DNA of 64,000 nt, taken from the NCBI GenBank assembly GCA_950295325.1, contig OX485803.1, positions 70,633,554-70,697,553 of the forward strand, in the 5' to 3' direction. The notes under the pieces were generated by a model that worked only from the letters and a program-made list of their open reading frames with translations, ran no database searches and was not told the DNA's origin. Made by a program: the position numbers and the translations under genes. Shown one piece after another: positions 1 to 14,300 of this stretch; within the stretch, counting starts at the first letter, position 1; every line of letters starts with the position of its first letter. This DNA is from Polytrichum commune. Its lineage: Eukaryota > Streptophyta > Polytrichopsida > Polytrichales > Polytrichaceae.

Positions 1-207
1 CGCTCACATACCTGTCCCTTTCCCTTTTGCTTATTGTGTCCGTCTGATTTATGAGTTTGGAAACCACAGCAAGAGTTTGGGGTTAACCCTAATGGAGGGA
101 GTAGCAGAGGGTTTTGGTGACGCAGACCGTTATAGATGGGCATGGATTGTTGAATTTTTCAAATTGAATTGCCTCTTACATACTGCCACACATGTGACTG
201 GTTGCAG
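1..207 (+). other. Intron of ATG1
   Basis: These bases precede the acceptor AG at 206-207 and contain no kinase-like reading frame. They are read as the tail of an intron; the exon for the kinase N-lobe must lie to the left of the window. Confidence 0.7.
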
Positions 208-3200
208 GCACCAAATAGAATTTACCTAGTGTTGGAGTACTGTGCGGGTGGGGATTTGTTCTCCTACATTCAGCGGTATGGCAAGGTGTCGGAAGTAGTT
301 GCGCGTCACTTTATGCGGCAGCTAGGTTTGTGTTCTTGCCAATTTATTCCATCTATTGCACATGGAAATCTTGATTTGTGAAGGTATTTTTTGTTTTTTG
401 TTTTTTGTTTTTCAATTGTGTGTGTGATAGTGAGAGGTCCTCCTACCATTCAAAGTTTGAAAAGGGGTATACTGTCAGTTTGTGGTTGATTTTGTTCAAA
501 TTTTGTTGGTTGGGTAGGCGCATGTAACCTCAATTAAATCGGAGGTGGGGTGGATAATGGGAACAGGAGCCGGACTTCAGGTGCTACGCCAAAATCATTT
601 GATTCATCGTGACCTCAAGCCTCAGGTCAGCTCCACTTGTATGATACCATGTTCCATCTAGGTCGCTTGAAGGAGATTCTGCATCTGCCTTGTAGGGAAG
701 AGTACTAATTGAGGCTCTGACTGGGGTTGTAATTTATTTCTTTTGGATATTTGAGACAGCTTTATGTTCCTCCTTCTCTCAGTAAGGTACTGCATTTGTG
801 TCATCATTCTTGTTTGATGCAAATTTATCACAAGAACATCACACTCCAGACGGTGGTTGTGATGTTCATCCAATTTTCAAATGTGGTTCTCTTCCCTGTC
901 TAACCACCTTCACTTTCTTTCTGCTGCAGAATTTGCTGCTGTCTACAAATGACAGTCACGCAGTGCTGAAGATTGCTGACTTTGGGTTTGCAAGGTCGCT
1001 GCAGCCCCAGGGCATGGCGGAGACTTTATGTGGCTCGCCCTTATACATGGCACCTGAGATTCTTCAGCAAAAAAGATACGATGCAAAGGTGAGCACACTT
1101 TCTGACTCTGTTTGTGAAGCACTTGTTCATACCTCTTTTAGGTTGTCCTCCCAGTGAGATGCTTCCTGAAGTCGAGCAAGACCAACTGTGCAAGTTTATA
1201 CTTCTTGTATGTGTGTTACATTTGACAAATCTGGAAATTTCAAATAGCCCTAGCTCTTGCATAATTTCTTTAGGCCCAATTAATGCAGAAGGACCAACGT
1301 TTCCATGAATATAGGTAGGAGATTTTCCATTGAGCTTCTCGTTGAGTATGTAGTAGGATCTGTTTATATAGTGAAAAACACGTGCTGACATGATATATTC
1401 AACGCAACCTGAGTTTAATCTGGTTGTCTTCATGTAGGTTTTATTGTCCTAACTTGTACCTGGTGGGATGTGGTTTTGTTGTCCTGCAGGCTGATCTATG
1501 GAGTGTGGGTGCTATCCTTTTTCAGTTGGTGACAGGCCGACCTCCTTTCAGTGGCAACAATCACGTCCAGGTATTACACTCATCAAACCATCTCCAATAA
1601 TCCATACTCAAGACCAGTGGTTGAGAGTCTACTCAATATGCATGTTGTGATTTGTATTTTAGTTTATATATGTGACTGGTGTGATTTCCCACCCATAAAC
1701 ACATATTCACTTTGCTGTAAAGTTCCTTCTGTGGGGGTCAGTGTCTACATCTAGACCACTGTTGTTAATTGAGACTTAGATCTCCAAATGTGTCCAAGGG
1801 AGTCAAAGTGTGGATCTCAAAGAGGGTAAGGGGTTTGTTTTCTGTGTGATATTTGTGGCTTTTGAGTCTCTAAGCCTACACATGTTAAGTGTCTTGTTTT
1901 GTATTTTCCTTTCCTATCATCAATCATGTTAATGTTTGCTTGAATAAACATTCAGTCAATTATATTGTGTTCTCTTTGGATGTCAGCTCCTGCAAAATAT
2001 TATGAAGTCAAACGAGGTGCGATTTCCTGAAGATTTGATGGAACAGCTGCATCCTGACTGCATAGATATGTGTCGGAAATTGCTACGGAGAAATCCAGGT
2101 ACCATATTATATTTACTTTTGAGCATTTTTTTCATGTAGCTTGTCATTTGTTACAGGTAACTTCAGAGCAGCGCCCTCAAAGATTGTAAAGATTTAAGGT
2201 TTTCTGTTCCACGTTATGCCTACACTTTGTGGGTCATCTGGTTGTTTTAAAACTGTCAAGTATCTAGAAGGTTCTACATCCTATCTTTGACGTGTTGTCC
2301 CCGTCTAGGTCCCCTTTGATTTAGACCTCTCCATATTTTGTCATTTTCTCCAGAGGTTTTTCATTAATAACTTTATTGACAATTTTGGATCCTTGTTGAC
2401 AGTGGAGCGTCTGTCTTTTGATGAGTTCTTCAATCATCCCTTTATGGGAGCTATGAGGTATTCTCTAAATTCTCTTTATCCACTTTTCTGCTTTATCTTC
2501 CAGTGTGCATGTAGTGGTGGAGATTAATTTATCCAAATCTTGAAACACCATCCAACAATGTGCATTGATGTGCCTTGAATGCAGACCAAAGGCAGATGAT
2601 AATCAACCAGTGGGGAGCAATTCCGGAGGAACTGGTGAAACAAGTGAAACTTCTGACCAGGAATGTTTTCTTCTGGATGAACAACAAACAGATGGTACAA
2701 CAAGTAGATTGTCTACAAAGCCACCACCATTTTTGCCATCCAGCAGTCCATTACTTCCTCCCATTGGCAGAAAACAACCTTTGTCGGGTACCTCTCCTCC
2801 ACCTCGGTTGGGCTTTCCTTCACCAGATTTGATGGGAGACAGGACAAGAAACCGGGGGCAGGTTGGAGTTGAAGAAAGGCCAACATCTTTGGAAACAGAA
2901 TATAACTCTGCCCTTAATGTATCCTCCACTAAAGGTACACAAGTGGAACATTTATACTTCAATATCTCAACATCCTTCAATGGTTAATCGTTTTCCATAT
3001 TGGCCCTAGCTCTTCTTTCACGTTACATCATCAATGTATTTCTTTTTATGTTCTAAAGACTCTTCCCAAGTTGAAGGCTGTAAGGATGTAATGAGACCAT
3101 CTCTTAGGTTGTTCAAGGGTTTTTTGGAAAGTTTTTGTTTTCTCTTTCAAAAAAGAGGTTATATTTACTTGCAAAGAATGTTCTAGGATCTCCTAATAAT

Positions 3201-5847
3201 CTTACTCTAGATTTGTTCTACTTGTCATTACAAAGGTAATCTGCCAGCATACATGCACATCTCCTTTAGTGGTGTTTAGCATACTTCGGCAGTGGAATTT
3301 GTGTTTATGCACATTCTTTTTTAAACTATTTATTTTTATTGAGTTTAGGAGGCTATACTATTGCATCTCCTGTGACAGCTCGTGCTTATCAGAAGCTTTC
3401 AGATGCGAGGATGAAAGGTGTTTATTCCTTCCTTGCAAAAAGTAAAGGCTTGATGCAAATCACTGTTTAGTTCTGATGGAGGCACTTTGTCTTTTATTTA
3501 GTCCCTTAAAGCTCTTCGAGCTTCCAATATTTTTGTAGTTTATGCATAACTGTCCCCTTCCTCCCTCCTCATAAGTCCTATGCAAACCTTTAGAGGATAA
3601 TTTCTCTTACCTCTTTACATGTGTTTTATTTATTTACTGTGGCAGGTTTGACAGGTACTTTGGAGAATTCAATTGACACTATTGAGCGGGAGTATGTTCT
3701 AGTGGCGGTTCCACAGATATCAACAGAAAATCTTGCAATGTCATTCAGTGCGTCTGATGTTGGCGGCCAAAATAGGGGAAGCAGTGGATCCCCTCAAAAA
3801 ATACCAAGTAATTTGAATATTACTACAACAAACTCTGGAGGAGGGGTTGGTAGTGCAGGTAGTAATGCTTCTGTTCCTTCACACAGCTCACAAGAATCTG
3901 CAGATAAGTTTGAAGGTCCTTCACAACATCCTCCTACTCGACTTTCATCCTTGCAGAAATGTGCGCGACTTGTTACAGAGCTTGCTACTGGCAAGGTTGG
4001 TGGATTTGACCTTACCCTTACTGGATAACACAATTTTTCTGTTTTGTGTGTGTGTGTGTGTGTTTTATTTTATAATTTTATAATTTAAATATTTAAATAA
4101 GTTTTTCTTTTTCTTTTCCATTATTGGACGGTTTTGTGCAAGTCTTCTCTTGTCCTGTTTATGATGAAAAGGTTACTGGGGAGCATTTTTTTTGCCAGGC
4201 ATTTGGCATGGGTGAAATTGTTTAAGTGGCTTATTCTATCCTCTCCTAGAAGTTTGCGATTGTATTCTGCAATAAACATGGGTATCTTGCAAACTGGCAT
4301 CGTTGGTAGGAAACTTGTGTCAAGTTTCAAAGAATGATCATTTGTCCTCGTACATCAGGGGAGTGTGTATGCTGCTTAGAAAGTCCAGAGTCTTGTCTTC
4401 TGTCTGGGCAGACAGTTCTGTCTTTTTATCCACGTAACAATCTCTTGTAACAACCTCCCTTGTAATAGGTGGAAACTGAAATCAAGACAATGCATTTAGA
4501 GTTAGTATTTTGCAATAGCTGGACTATGATGGAAATTGTTGATAGCTGTCCTTAGCCATGGCCTTGTGAGTCATATTTCCCAAACACTATTTATATACTA
4601 TATTAAGTATAGAGGAAAATGTGTTACATGTGAATTATAGTTTTCTGAACCTGTACCTACAGATGGAATCAGGGCAAGTACTGGAGTCGTTCTCTATTCA
4701 GCTCGTATGCTTGGCCATTTGGAAGGAAGCACTTATTGTATGTAAAAGCTGGGCAGAAACTGTTGGTAGTTGTGAACACAGCAGCAGTAATGAGGGGAGG
4801 GGCATTAAAATGGAGGAGGGTGAAGGATTATCTGTCGTAAATACTTGCTCTTTGATGGAACGGGAGTTTGCGTTTGCTGTACAGAGAGCTGAAACTTTGT
4901 CATCGCATATCACTGTAGTTCATCGTAAGTGTACTTCACTCATCTCAGAGTTGGAATGATTTTGAGTCTTGTGGTAGTTTTCTGGCATGCCCAAAAGTTT
5001 CTATATATTCAAGAAATCTGATTAACAGTTTCTAATCCAAATACTTAAGCCTGTCTGGTTCTGGACAAATGGATTGCAGCAACGGCAGAGATGCCAGATG
5101 CCATGGAGCTCATCTTTCAAGCTGCGCTTGCCTTGGGCAGGGCTGGAGCGGTAAATCTAACCCACTCATTTACAACATTGATTCATACTCTTTGTGTGGA
5201 AATAGTACAAGTGCCTGTGATGATACATGTGTAGGTTCAAGTATAGTTCAAGGAATGTGAATTTGAAGCTAGAAGTTACAGGAACTTGAGAATTGAGGAG
5301 ACTTATTTGCCTGTCAGGGGTTCAAGTCACAAATGGTTATGTTATCTTCAAAAGATAATCTTGTTCATAGTCCGTACAAGGCATTGCATAGTTTCTATGT
5401 CAGTCATTAATTTTAAAGTATTAGTTGAAATTGTTTCAATACGTTGCACTTCATATTAACTATGTTATGTTGGTTCATGGAAACATCATTGGATTGGTCT
5501 CAATGGGTTGCTGTAAAAGAAGTATTTTCTTGGTATGCTATTTAGGTTGGCTTCCTTGACCTCGATTATAAGTTCTTGCCAGTGAAGATTTAGCTCATAA
5601 CTAAATGTGTTTATAGGTGGAGGAGCTTTATGGTAAGCTGACAAGTGCAGCCGAAGTCTATGCAAAAGCTGCTTCCCTTCTTTATTTTCTTGTGGTTGAG
5701 GCTGTGGCATTACCACTCCAGCCACCTCTACTCTTGTCTGATAATGATAGGCACCGGCTCCGAAAATATGCTGACCATGTGACCCTTCGCCAACATCAAT
5801 GCATTGTTAATGCTCAGGCTCGTCCAACACTTCTGACAGAGACATGA
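208..5847 (+). CDS. ATG1: Autophagy-related serine/threonine kinase ATG1 (5' end outside window)
   Basis: ATG1 is the kinase of the ATG1-ATG13 complex that starts autophagosome formation in the cytosol. Twelve exons join in frame: 208-325, 567-625, 930-1088, 1490-1570, 1987-2098, 2403-2457, 2585-2934, 3349-3417, 3646-3995, 4663-4924, 5080-5150, 5617-5847, giving 638 residues. The first visible exon opens at kinase subdomain V ([13 protein letters not shown]); then come IHRDLKPQN, the DFG loop ([11 protein letters not shown]), [12 protein letters not shown] and [13 protein letters not shown] Ser/Gly/Pro-rich linker follows, then a C-terminal region (about 3960-5847) resembling the MIT-type region of plant ATG1. 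The glycine loop and catalytic Lys lie upstream of base 1. The linker holds EREYVLV (3684-3704), a possible ATG8-interacting motif. Every exon boundary has AG/GT and phases agree, so the gene looks intact. It converges on the peptidase gene. Identity as ATG1 is close to certain; which ATG1 paralogue is not. Confidence 0.96.
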
Positions 5848-6974
5848 GGGGGACCCCCCAAGGCTTGTGAAAACAAAAAGGGTCATGTTGGCACATTCAC
5901 CCCATTTTAGGTATAGTGCCTAGTTGTTATCGAATTGTAGTTTCCTGCCTATTCTCATGCACTAAACCAAGACTCCTAGGAGGCATACCTTGACATAGGT
6001 TAACCTACTTAAATCACATTGGCATACTGTTTAAGCGAAGGAGGTACAAAAAGAAAACTGAACATCCTTTGGGAGGACTCCTGATGGTCATCACGGAGTG
6101 GTATATTCAGATGCTATAGGTGGGCTATCATGTTACAGATACCTATCTTGAGCTCCATCAGAAGTGGTGATGCTCTTCATGTCCGGCAAGGAAACTTTTC
6201 ATTGTGTAGAAAAAACTAAGCGTAGTGCAGGTTTATGGTAAGGTGTACATAGAATAAGAAGGTGATTGATAGATGACCTTGGTCAAAGTAAATTACTACT
6301 CTATTGTCCTTCTTGTAATCAAAGACATGTAAAATGCGCCCGGACTTACATGTACAGGTTCCAGGACTGGGTTGGAACGATATCTCCAGTTGGAAGTCTA
6401 ACGCATCATATAGCTTGGAGAGTCAAAATTGGTGCTGGTTGCGGAGCAAAATTGCCCAGTTTGTGAAAGCCTTCGACTTCATATGTATCCGTGGTGAATT
6501 CAATTCTTTCTGTACATAAATTTGATCCAAAATTTGGTTTGGCAATTTTTCACTTGTAACCTTGTATCTCGTCAATTTTCTGGACTTTTAAAGTAGCATC
6601 TTTATTTGATGCAATATTACAAGTATTCTATCTGAGTGACTTGAATTGTGAAACATTGGCTTCTTTCAGCACTGATTTAGTTAACCTTTGAGCGGAGAAT
6701 AGACTGGCTTGGCTTTTATGCAATTATCCTCTCACAAAGCTGGTACATATTTGGAAGATACTTGGTGTGCATGGCACACTTTGTTCAACCAAGAGAACAT
6801 GTTTTCACTAATGCGGATGCGACGCAGATATAAAGTGTCATTTGATTGATGGGTTGTTTTGGGAATTGTTAAATTGACCGAATAGTTTGTTAAAACGACC
6901 ATAGAGATGAGTAGCACAGTCACCTGATGTGTCAAAGGTTGATTTGTCATCACACACATGAAGAGAAGCAATGT
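5848..6974 (+). other. ATG1 3' flank and probable 3' UTR
   Basis: No coding potential is visible. The first several hundred bases are probably the 3' untranslated region, but I cannot fix a cleavage site. Short open frames at 6266-6519 show no recognisable protein. Confidence 0.4.
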
Positions 6975-7082
6975 ATTAGCTTGGTGTTATAATTAATAAC
7001 TTGCCGAACTTGGATGACAAGTCAGAGAATTAGCTTTATGTTATAATTAATAACTTGCTGAACTTGGATGACAAGTCAGAGC
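6975..7082. repeat. Two-copy 54-bp tandem repeat
   Basis: Two adjacent 54-bp units (6975-7028 and 7029-7082) share the core TTATAATTAATAACTTG and the tail AACTTGGATGACAAGTCAGA with only a few differences. This is a simple tandem duplication in the spacer between ATG1 and the peptidase gene. Confidence 0.85.
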
Positions 7083-7755
7083 CTATTCAACACTAGCCTA
7101 TTCCGTACTTTACATATTGATTGTGGTTGTTATAACCAGTGTGGTCGATTTAACAAATCCCACTTTGCAGTGTCATTTCCACTCACTATGGGCATGGTCA
7201 CAAATCATAAGTATTTCTTGTCTGTTAAAACAACTATTAGAAGCTCTTATATCAAAGTTCCTGCACAAAGTCTAGAGTGGAGTCTTTGGAACGGTTTCCT
7301 ACTATATTCCCCCCAAGAAGGAAGCTCTTAAATATTAAAAATGGGAATGCACTCTACTCACAAACTCAATAGCGGGACTACATGTATCTTGATATATGTT
7401 ATCTCTTGTTTTCTTATTTAAAACAATTTGTATAATGTGTAAATCATCTAATAATTGGAAATGGATGATACCATTATACACACCTACACAATCCTAAAAA
7501 ACTGACTCTATTATTGAACGTGTTATTGTTGAGCCTTGATGACTAGCTTGTAAATAAGGAAAAGTGTTTGCTTCATGCTAAACTTCCCAAGTGAAAGACA
7601 TAGACACAAGACAATGGTGTATGCCTATCAACTTTATTGACATGCCACCTTCTACAAGCATCATGAAAATCATTCTACTTTTCACACAATTTTGAAAACC
7701 GGAAAGTATGTTGAGTAGACCTCATTCACACTAATATTGAAGGATTTGTGTTCGG

Positions 7756-8071
7756 TGCACTAAATAGTCCTAATATTGTGGGCCACAATAATTCTCTAGA
7801 GTCCACACTAATTCTTGTGATGAGAATTAATGTGGGCCAAATTACAATTCAAGATAAATTTCAAGTAGAGGATTAGCATGGGCATTAATTTATTTTCTAA
7901 AGATATTAATGTTGGTAATTCTTTTATTTTGTGCTACTTTTTCCCGAAAACTAATATCATTGTGTTGGTTGGACCCACATTAATTCCACCTAGACTAGAA
8001 AATTAGTGTAGCTCACATTAATTATTTCCAAACTAATTTCCCACCCACATTAATAGGACTATTCAGTGTAG
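7756..8071. mobile_element. MITE-like element with imperfect terminal inverted repeats
   Basis: The left end CACTAAATAGTCCTAATATT is matched, in reverse complement, by the right end CACTGAATAGTCCTATTAAT. The interior is AT-rich, about 315 bp, and has no ORF. No clean target-site duplication was found. A sequence like the right end recurs near 59625-59660, so the family is repeated. Confidence 0.55.
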
Positions 8072-8321
8072 TTTGCAAGGCCCATTGACTTCCCATGCTC
8101 AGAACGAGCAAAGTAAACTGTATTTTAAAAGTTGCAGGTGCAATGTTGAAAATGGGATACCATTATTCATGGCTATCATTACATGAGATTATTGTAGTTG
8201 CCCTCAAATGGATGAGATATGATCCAATCCTCAAAGACAACATGCTCTACAATAAATGGGCTTCAGATTTTTCAAGGGTCGACAAAATGAAAGTGGATAC
8301 AAACTTCCATCTGGGACGACA

Positions 8322-11300
8322 TCATCTCAAGAATAAACTTGAGAGGGAGATATTACAAGCTGAAGTGGGATTTTCAAGACATTGGCAAAAACTCTCCTCA
8401 TCCATAGGAAGCATGTTTGGCAGCAGATGATCTGGTGTAATTCCTACCTGTAATCACACAAGGGTCAATAGTCATACAGATGTTATGGACTCCATAACTC
8501 TTGAAATTGGGGAGACTGGAAATTTCTGGTACTCAATCAAAAGCACTAGGTGAGTGTATTTCAAGCAATCAGCAAGGAATGTTCCACAAAAAATGGGACG
8601 CTATGTACCTTGTCAATGTCTGTATGAGCTGGAGTTTCATAACGGGCAATTGTGACTGCCATGCCTGAACCGTCGGACAATGCAAACACAGACTGTATTT
8701 TCCTGTCAATTTAGAGCCACTTGGTTTGTATTAGGAACTTAGAATAACATGATGCAATTAATTTAACTGTTTTAGAAAGTTGAGGTCACAAAATATCCTC
8801 GCTATTTTCTGATCAGCTTGTTATGAGAAACTATTGCTCACCCTTTGCCAAATGTAGGCTCCCCTAAAATAACAGCCCGTTTGTTGTCCTTCAGAGCCCC
8901 TGCTAAAATTTCACTTGCACTTGCTGTTCCCTTGTTAACCTGCCATTCCGCCACCTTTGAATAAAATATGCCTTGCCTCGCAATAATGGAACCACATATC
9001 TCCAAAGAAGCTGGAAAAATCCAATTAAAAATTAACCTCTTACTGCAGGTAGAACATTTTTCTTTTTACCGTAGAAAATGTGACAGAATAGAGAGGATAC
9101 TTTAGTATGTTGAATAGGCTCACCAAAACAGCAAGAGGCTCTTTGATGGAAATAGCTGCACTTCCATCTGTATCATAAATATCTCGAACACCCATGCTAT
9201 CTGCAATGTACACTACTACACCCTTGTCCAGCCTGGCAAAATCAAAGCACCAAGAGGAGATTCAGCCAGATGTAAATGGAGAACAAACATGGGGACATGA
9301 GAATACGTGCGCAAAAGATTATTAGAGAATATTCTCAATGAAAGCACAAATGTAACGATACATACCACATTTTCGCAATTTCTACTCCAGCAGGGAACAG
9401 GCCACCACTGTCACCGAACGATGTCCATTGTCAATCCTCAAAACAATTGTGCATTTGGCTGTGCATCTTAAGAATTACCTTGTCATCTACAGATATACGA
9501 GAATTCTTTTATACTGATGATTATGCAAAGAGAGTAGTCTCTAGTGCATCGACTCATATTTTACAGGATGCAACAAGTGGCAGCCATTACATGAATATAT
9601 GTACATTAGAAAGCAGTAAACACGTTACGGTAACTCTTCCTTAACATGTTCCATAATGGAGCACATTATTTGAAAAGTATAGACAGAACTGGCCTACAAT
9701 TGGATTACTACAAACTTTCCATAGTGTTAAATATCTCAAAGAAGTGCATTAAATCCTGTATGCTGCTGAGCTACACCATCTCTCAATTTATCATTCAAGA
9801 ATAACAGAAGAATAGATGAACTTTACCTATTATTTCTTATGTCAAGTACAAATGCTGTTGCGCCACCATCCTGCAGACTCTTTATTGCTGTCTTCACAGC
9901 ACCTAATTTTGCACAAAACAGTTGGTAACTGTTAGATTATAATTTGATTCGCTCAAAACAAAACATTTCCTGAAAAGTACCAAAACCTAGGTGCCAATTA
10001 TCCAAATCATGAACAACAGCCCTTGCAGAGGAGGGATTCTGGAAAATGGGGCAAGGATGAGGTGGGGCTGACTAAATAACAGATACACAATTTCATATTC
10101 TGTCTACAGCTAAAAAAAGTTATGTACTTTTAGTAGCTAAGGAAAAACACAATCAACAGACTTCACCAAAAACTGCTACTCTCAAAAATTTCTACAACTT
10201 ATGAATGACTAAGATGACAAAAGCATGAGGTTGCACTTGAAGAGTTTTGATTAAAGGTGGACAGCCGAATATAGCCCAACTTCAATGGAATCTCTCCATC
10301 GTTCTGTGGAACATTGCAAAGACGCCATGTAACTGGATTTAATGTAATCTTCTCCCTCCTGCAATGCAAAGAAATACAAAAGGATTCAAATATTGGCCTT
10401 TCATAGAATTTTTATTAAGAGCCAATTAAATTTGAAGTGAAACTCATGAAGAATAACTGAAATGATGAAGCTGGTTGTTCAAGCTTACAGGATTGTGATA
10501 GTCTTTGGTACAGTGCTTTCCTTGTCAAGCAATGTCAGTTGTACCTGGGACTGGAGAGGGCCCCTGTTGCGAAGTAGTAGGTCAAAGAGGATATACTTCA
10601 GAAGTAACAGCAGACAACGCATGGATGAAGCCAATAAATAAGAAATGCTTAGAATGCAAGCAATATCCGCTAGGAATTGTCTGCAGTCTCCACACTTGAC
10701 ACAATACTACTCTAGAAACATATTCATAATCACTTCTGTCACATTTCCAGAGGTTACACACACGCTTAGTCACAAAGCACATACTCATCATCCTGGGAGT
10801 CAGTAGTATCTTCATTCCAATCATTGCAGCATTTTGGGTGCTCAATTTCAATTATTAACAGCATGCTCTTTGAAACATAGATAAATGTTTAAAGACAAGA
10901 CTTGCTTGGATCACTTTGCATTTCCTTTAGTGACAACTTTAGGACACAAATTACCTTGCATGGTGAGAAGTCGTTCCCAAGTTATAAGCCAGATTAAGCA
11001 CGACTTTGCACCAAGTAGTTGCACCCTTTAAACTTATTATTGTGGTTGGACAATTTTGTTCAGATGGAATTTAAGATGGTGTATCTGACTGTACTCAAGG
11101 CCACTTTACATAATGCCAATGCCCATGACCATGAAATTGTGAAGGCCCCTGAAACTCATCCCAAGGACGTACCAAGGACAAAAGAAACTGAATTTTGCGT
11201 GATCACAGGCCTTCAAGGGTAGTGTAAAGACATATGCGACCAGGCTCTCAACCAAATGCTATTTCATTGCCATCCTATTCATGTGGGCCCTTCTACACAA

Positions 11301-14300
11301 TAAGTTATAATATATCAAGGATTGTGAGATTTTGAGGTGTCACGGTCTCCTGGTTTTGTGTTAGACTCACCTCTTTAAGGTGTGCTTGATGCAAAATCTA
11401 GTAGACCATGAAACACTATCCATTGCATGCCATGTAGGACTCTGTAGGTTTGTTCATCCATTCAAACTTCCTTGGTCCTCACGCCCTCGAGCTCTTGGAA
11501 GTGGGATGGTCAAGGCTTTCCACCAATAAGAGATTTTATATTTCAACGGTGACAGGCCCTCAAGCTCTAGTGTAAATTTCCCCTCGTACTTCTTCACATT
11601 GAACAGATAAACAGCAAAACCAGATTCAAATAAGGTTGAGATGCTCACTGTAGGCGCTGTGCAGCATCATACAACCCCATGCCATGTGTAGGGACACCAT
11701 CAATAGCCATGATTAAGTCTCCGGGAAGCACTCCTGCCCGTGCAGCAGGACCACCTGAAACTGGTGCTACAACCACCAAATCTTGATTTGAAAATTTCTC
11801 ATTGCTTGTGTTGAAGGCAACCTCCAAACCCACACCAATTACAGCGCCATTTGTCCCAACCTGCATATCGTCACTTCCGTCTCCGTGACTGAGCTTTTAT
11901 CTCTCAAACAAGAAGGGGCTATCCGTTTCCAAAAATGTAACTTTCAAAATTGAGTATGAGAAAGGGAGGAACGCATCTATTAGAACAAACTGACATCGAG
12001 CATCTGTATTGAGTTCTTGCCCAGAACTAAAGACTCACTTCATGAAGAATCAAGGTCAAACAAGAATAGAGATACCGAGAATCAACTTGCCTGCAAGCTC
12101 TTAAACTTCTCAGGCTCCAGAAATCGGGTGAATGGGTCATCCAAGGTAGTCAGCATCTTTCGAATGGCTGCATCTGAGCAACCACGGTGCGCACAAAGCC
12201 AGTCCTGATTAAAGCCCAGTCAGCTTTCATGCTGTAGGTTTGAAATGGGACTCTGAACGCTAGTAGCATAGCTGCGCCTACCACGCATTAGAAAAATTCT
12301 CGCCATTTACTTCCTAATGCAGTAGCTTTAGCATGTATATACATCACATGAATGCCATAGTTAAAACAGGTAATTAGAAATTGGAAGACCCAGCAATTCA
12401 TAATAACCTATGACCCAAGCTGCTCTTCTTTTACAGTTCAGTATGGTGGTTAGAGGTTCAAAAAATTAGCACTAACAGCTCTGCAAGAATGCCCATTTTG
12501 GTCAAAAGGAGAGCATAGGAGCATACAAGTTTGTTCCCGTGTCCTCATTGGCTCTTTGCGTAGTGCATCTTCGCGATACCTAAACCAGCTTTGGCCATTG
12601 AATGATTTGTCCACATAAGCACGGTCAACTGTCCGCCATGCCTCAAGAAAGAGAAGATTTTCTTCTGTCAAAGCATCTGAAAACACGTACACTGTGAACA
12701 GAGTGGAAAAGCTCCTCGTATTTGGAGCTTATCTATTATATAAAAACATTTCAGCTATAATCAAAACTCTACTTCCCAAGAAAGATGATATGCCCAAAAG
12801 GGACATGATGATTATACACAGTTCCGAATCTGGTTAAGCTGGAATGTAAACATTGTAAGAAATGGTAAAAAAAAGAATCGTAAGTGCACCCTGTACACAC
12901 ATGTGGGTTGGAGAGCTGAGCTTGCAAGTGCTCCAGTAAGTAGCAAAGAGCTGAAGATAAATAGCACTCCACGCCTCTTCATCGTGGGCCAGTGCACCTC
13001 GCCTACCTGCATAATCCATAACTAAATTAAACACAAAAAGTCCTCAGGAGATCAACTGCAAAATCACATAAAAACTCTTGTCGCTCCCGGATTGGGTACT
13101 CATTCCCCATAATGCTGCGATGCACAGAGCACATATTTTCTAGGATGGATTTGATGGCAATTTCACCAGTCTACTAAAATGTCATGCTTCTCAAGGTGCA
13201 TTTATACACAACCACTGGGAAGGTGGTTGATGATTGAAGTTTACTTTCTTTGGCTTTATGTTTGAGGGATAAGGTGCATTGGTGACAACCACAACCACTC
13301 TACCTTGTCCAACTACAATATAAGGTGTAGTTGGGAATAGATGCGATGATGGTTGTGATTTACTTTCTTTGGTTCTATTCTGTTTGTAGTTAATATGTTG
13401 CACTGGGAGAGTACAACTTCAAGACGTATAAAAGGAGGATTTGTAGGAGGCAATTAGCTTTCCACTAGAATTCATCAATTGTTTATCTCCACTCAACGGA
13501 TTGCACCAATAGGAGGGACGATCATCAAGGTTAAATCCACTCTTCAACTACAAGAGTGATTATGTGTACATGCACTTTCAATGCCACAATGTTGACATTT
13601 AATTATAAACCATTATCAACAAAGGATTTGCAAAGAGTTGTTACAGGCGATGCACTTACCAGTTGCTCCATTTTTGGAAGACAGGTATCCAACTCAGAGC
13701 ACCATGGTTGGCTACCCCACCTCAAGGCAGTCACTGTTTGCCTCCAAGCCCATCCACAAACATGCACAATGCCTCGTAACGAATCTTCCTCTGCACCCAT
13801 CTTCACCAATATCGTTCGACTTTTGACTGCCCCATTGACCCCTCTTGTGGGACCTTTCCTCAACGCCAGCATCTGCTACCAACAAAACAACAGGCAGAAG
13901 AATTGAGCTAATTTGATCTACCCTAACCCCACTCCCCTCCAGCTGACAAGAATGCCAAATCTCTCAGTGTACTCACCCATGTCTACTCATCCCACCTTTC
14001 CCTAGTAGTTTGACAGTATTGAAATTCCAGATAAGCCACCACTCCAAGGCCACGTTCATGTCTTTGAAATTGAAGGTTCTGTTTCTGGAAGACGTGGTTC
14101 CATTTGCAATTATAATTTTACAGGAAGGCTTGCCCCTACTGACAGCAAGGAAGACTTCTAAAGCCTTCCATTTGACCGCAACCGGAAAAGTTGCAAATTT
14201 GTATTAACAAGCGCCCATAAACCCTTACAAACCTCATCGGCAGGACTAAATCCTCCAAATTGAATTCCACAAAAGAAATCTCGCTACACATGTGGCTTGT

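Noticed and set aside
13556-13906. 116-codon open frame on the + strand
   Set aside because: It is the antisense shadow of peptidase exon 2, whose frame is supported by splice phases on the - strand.
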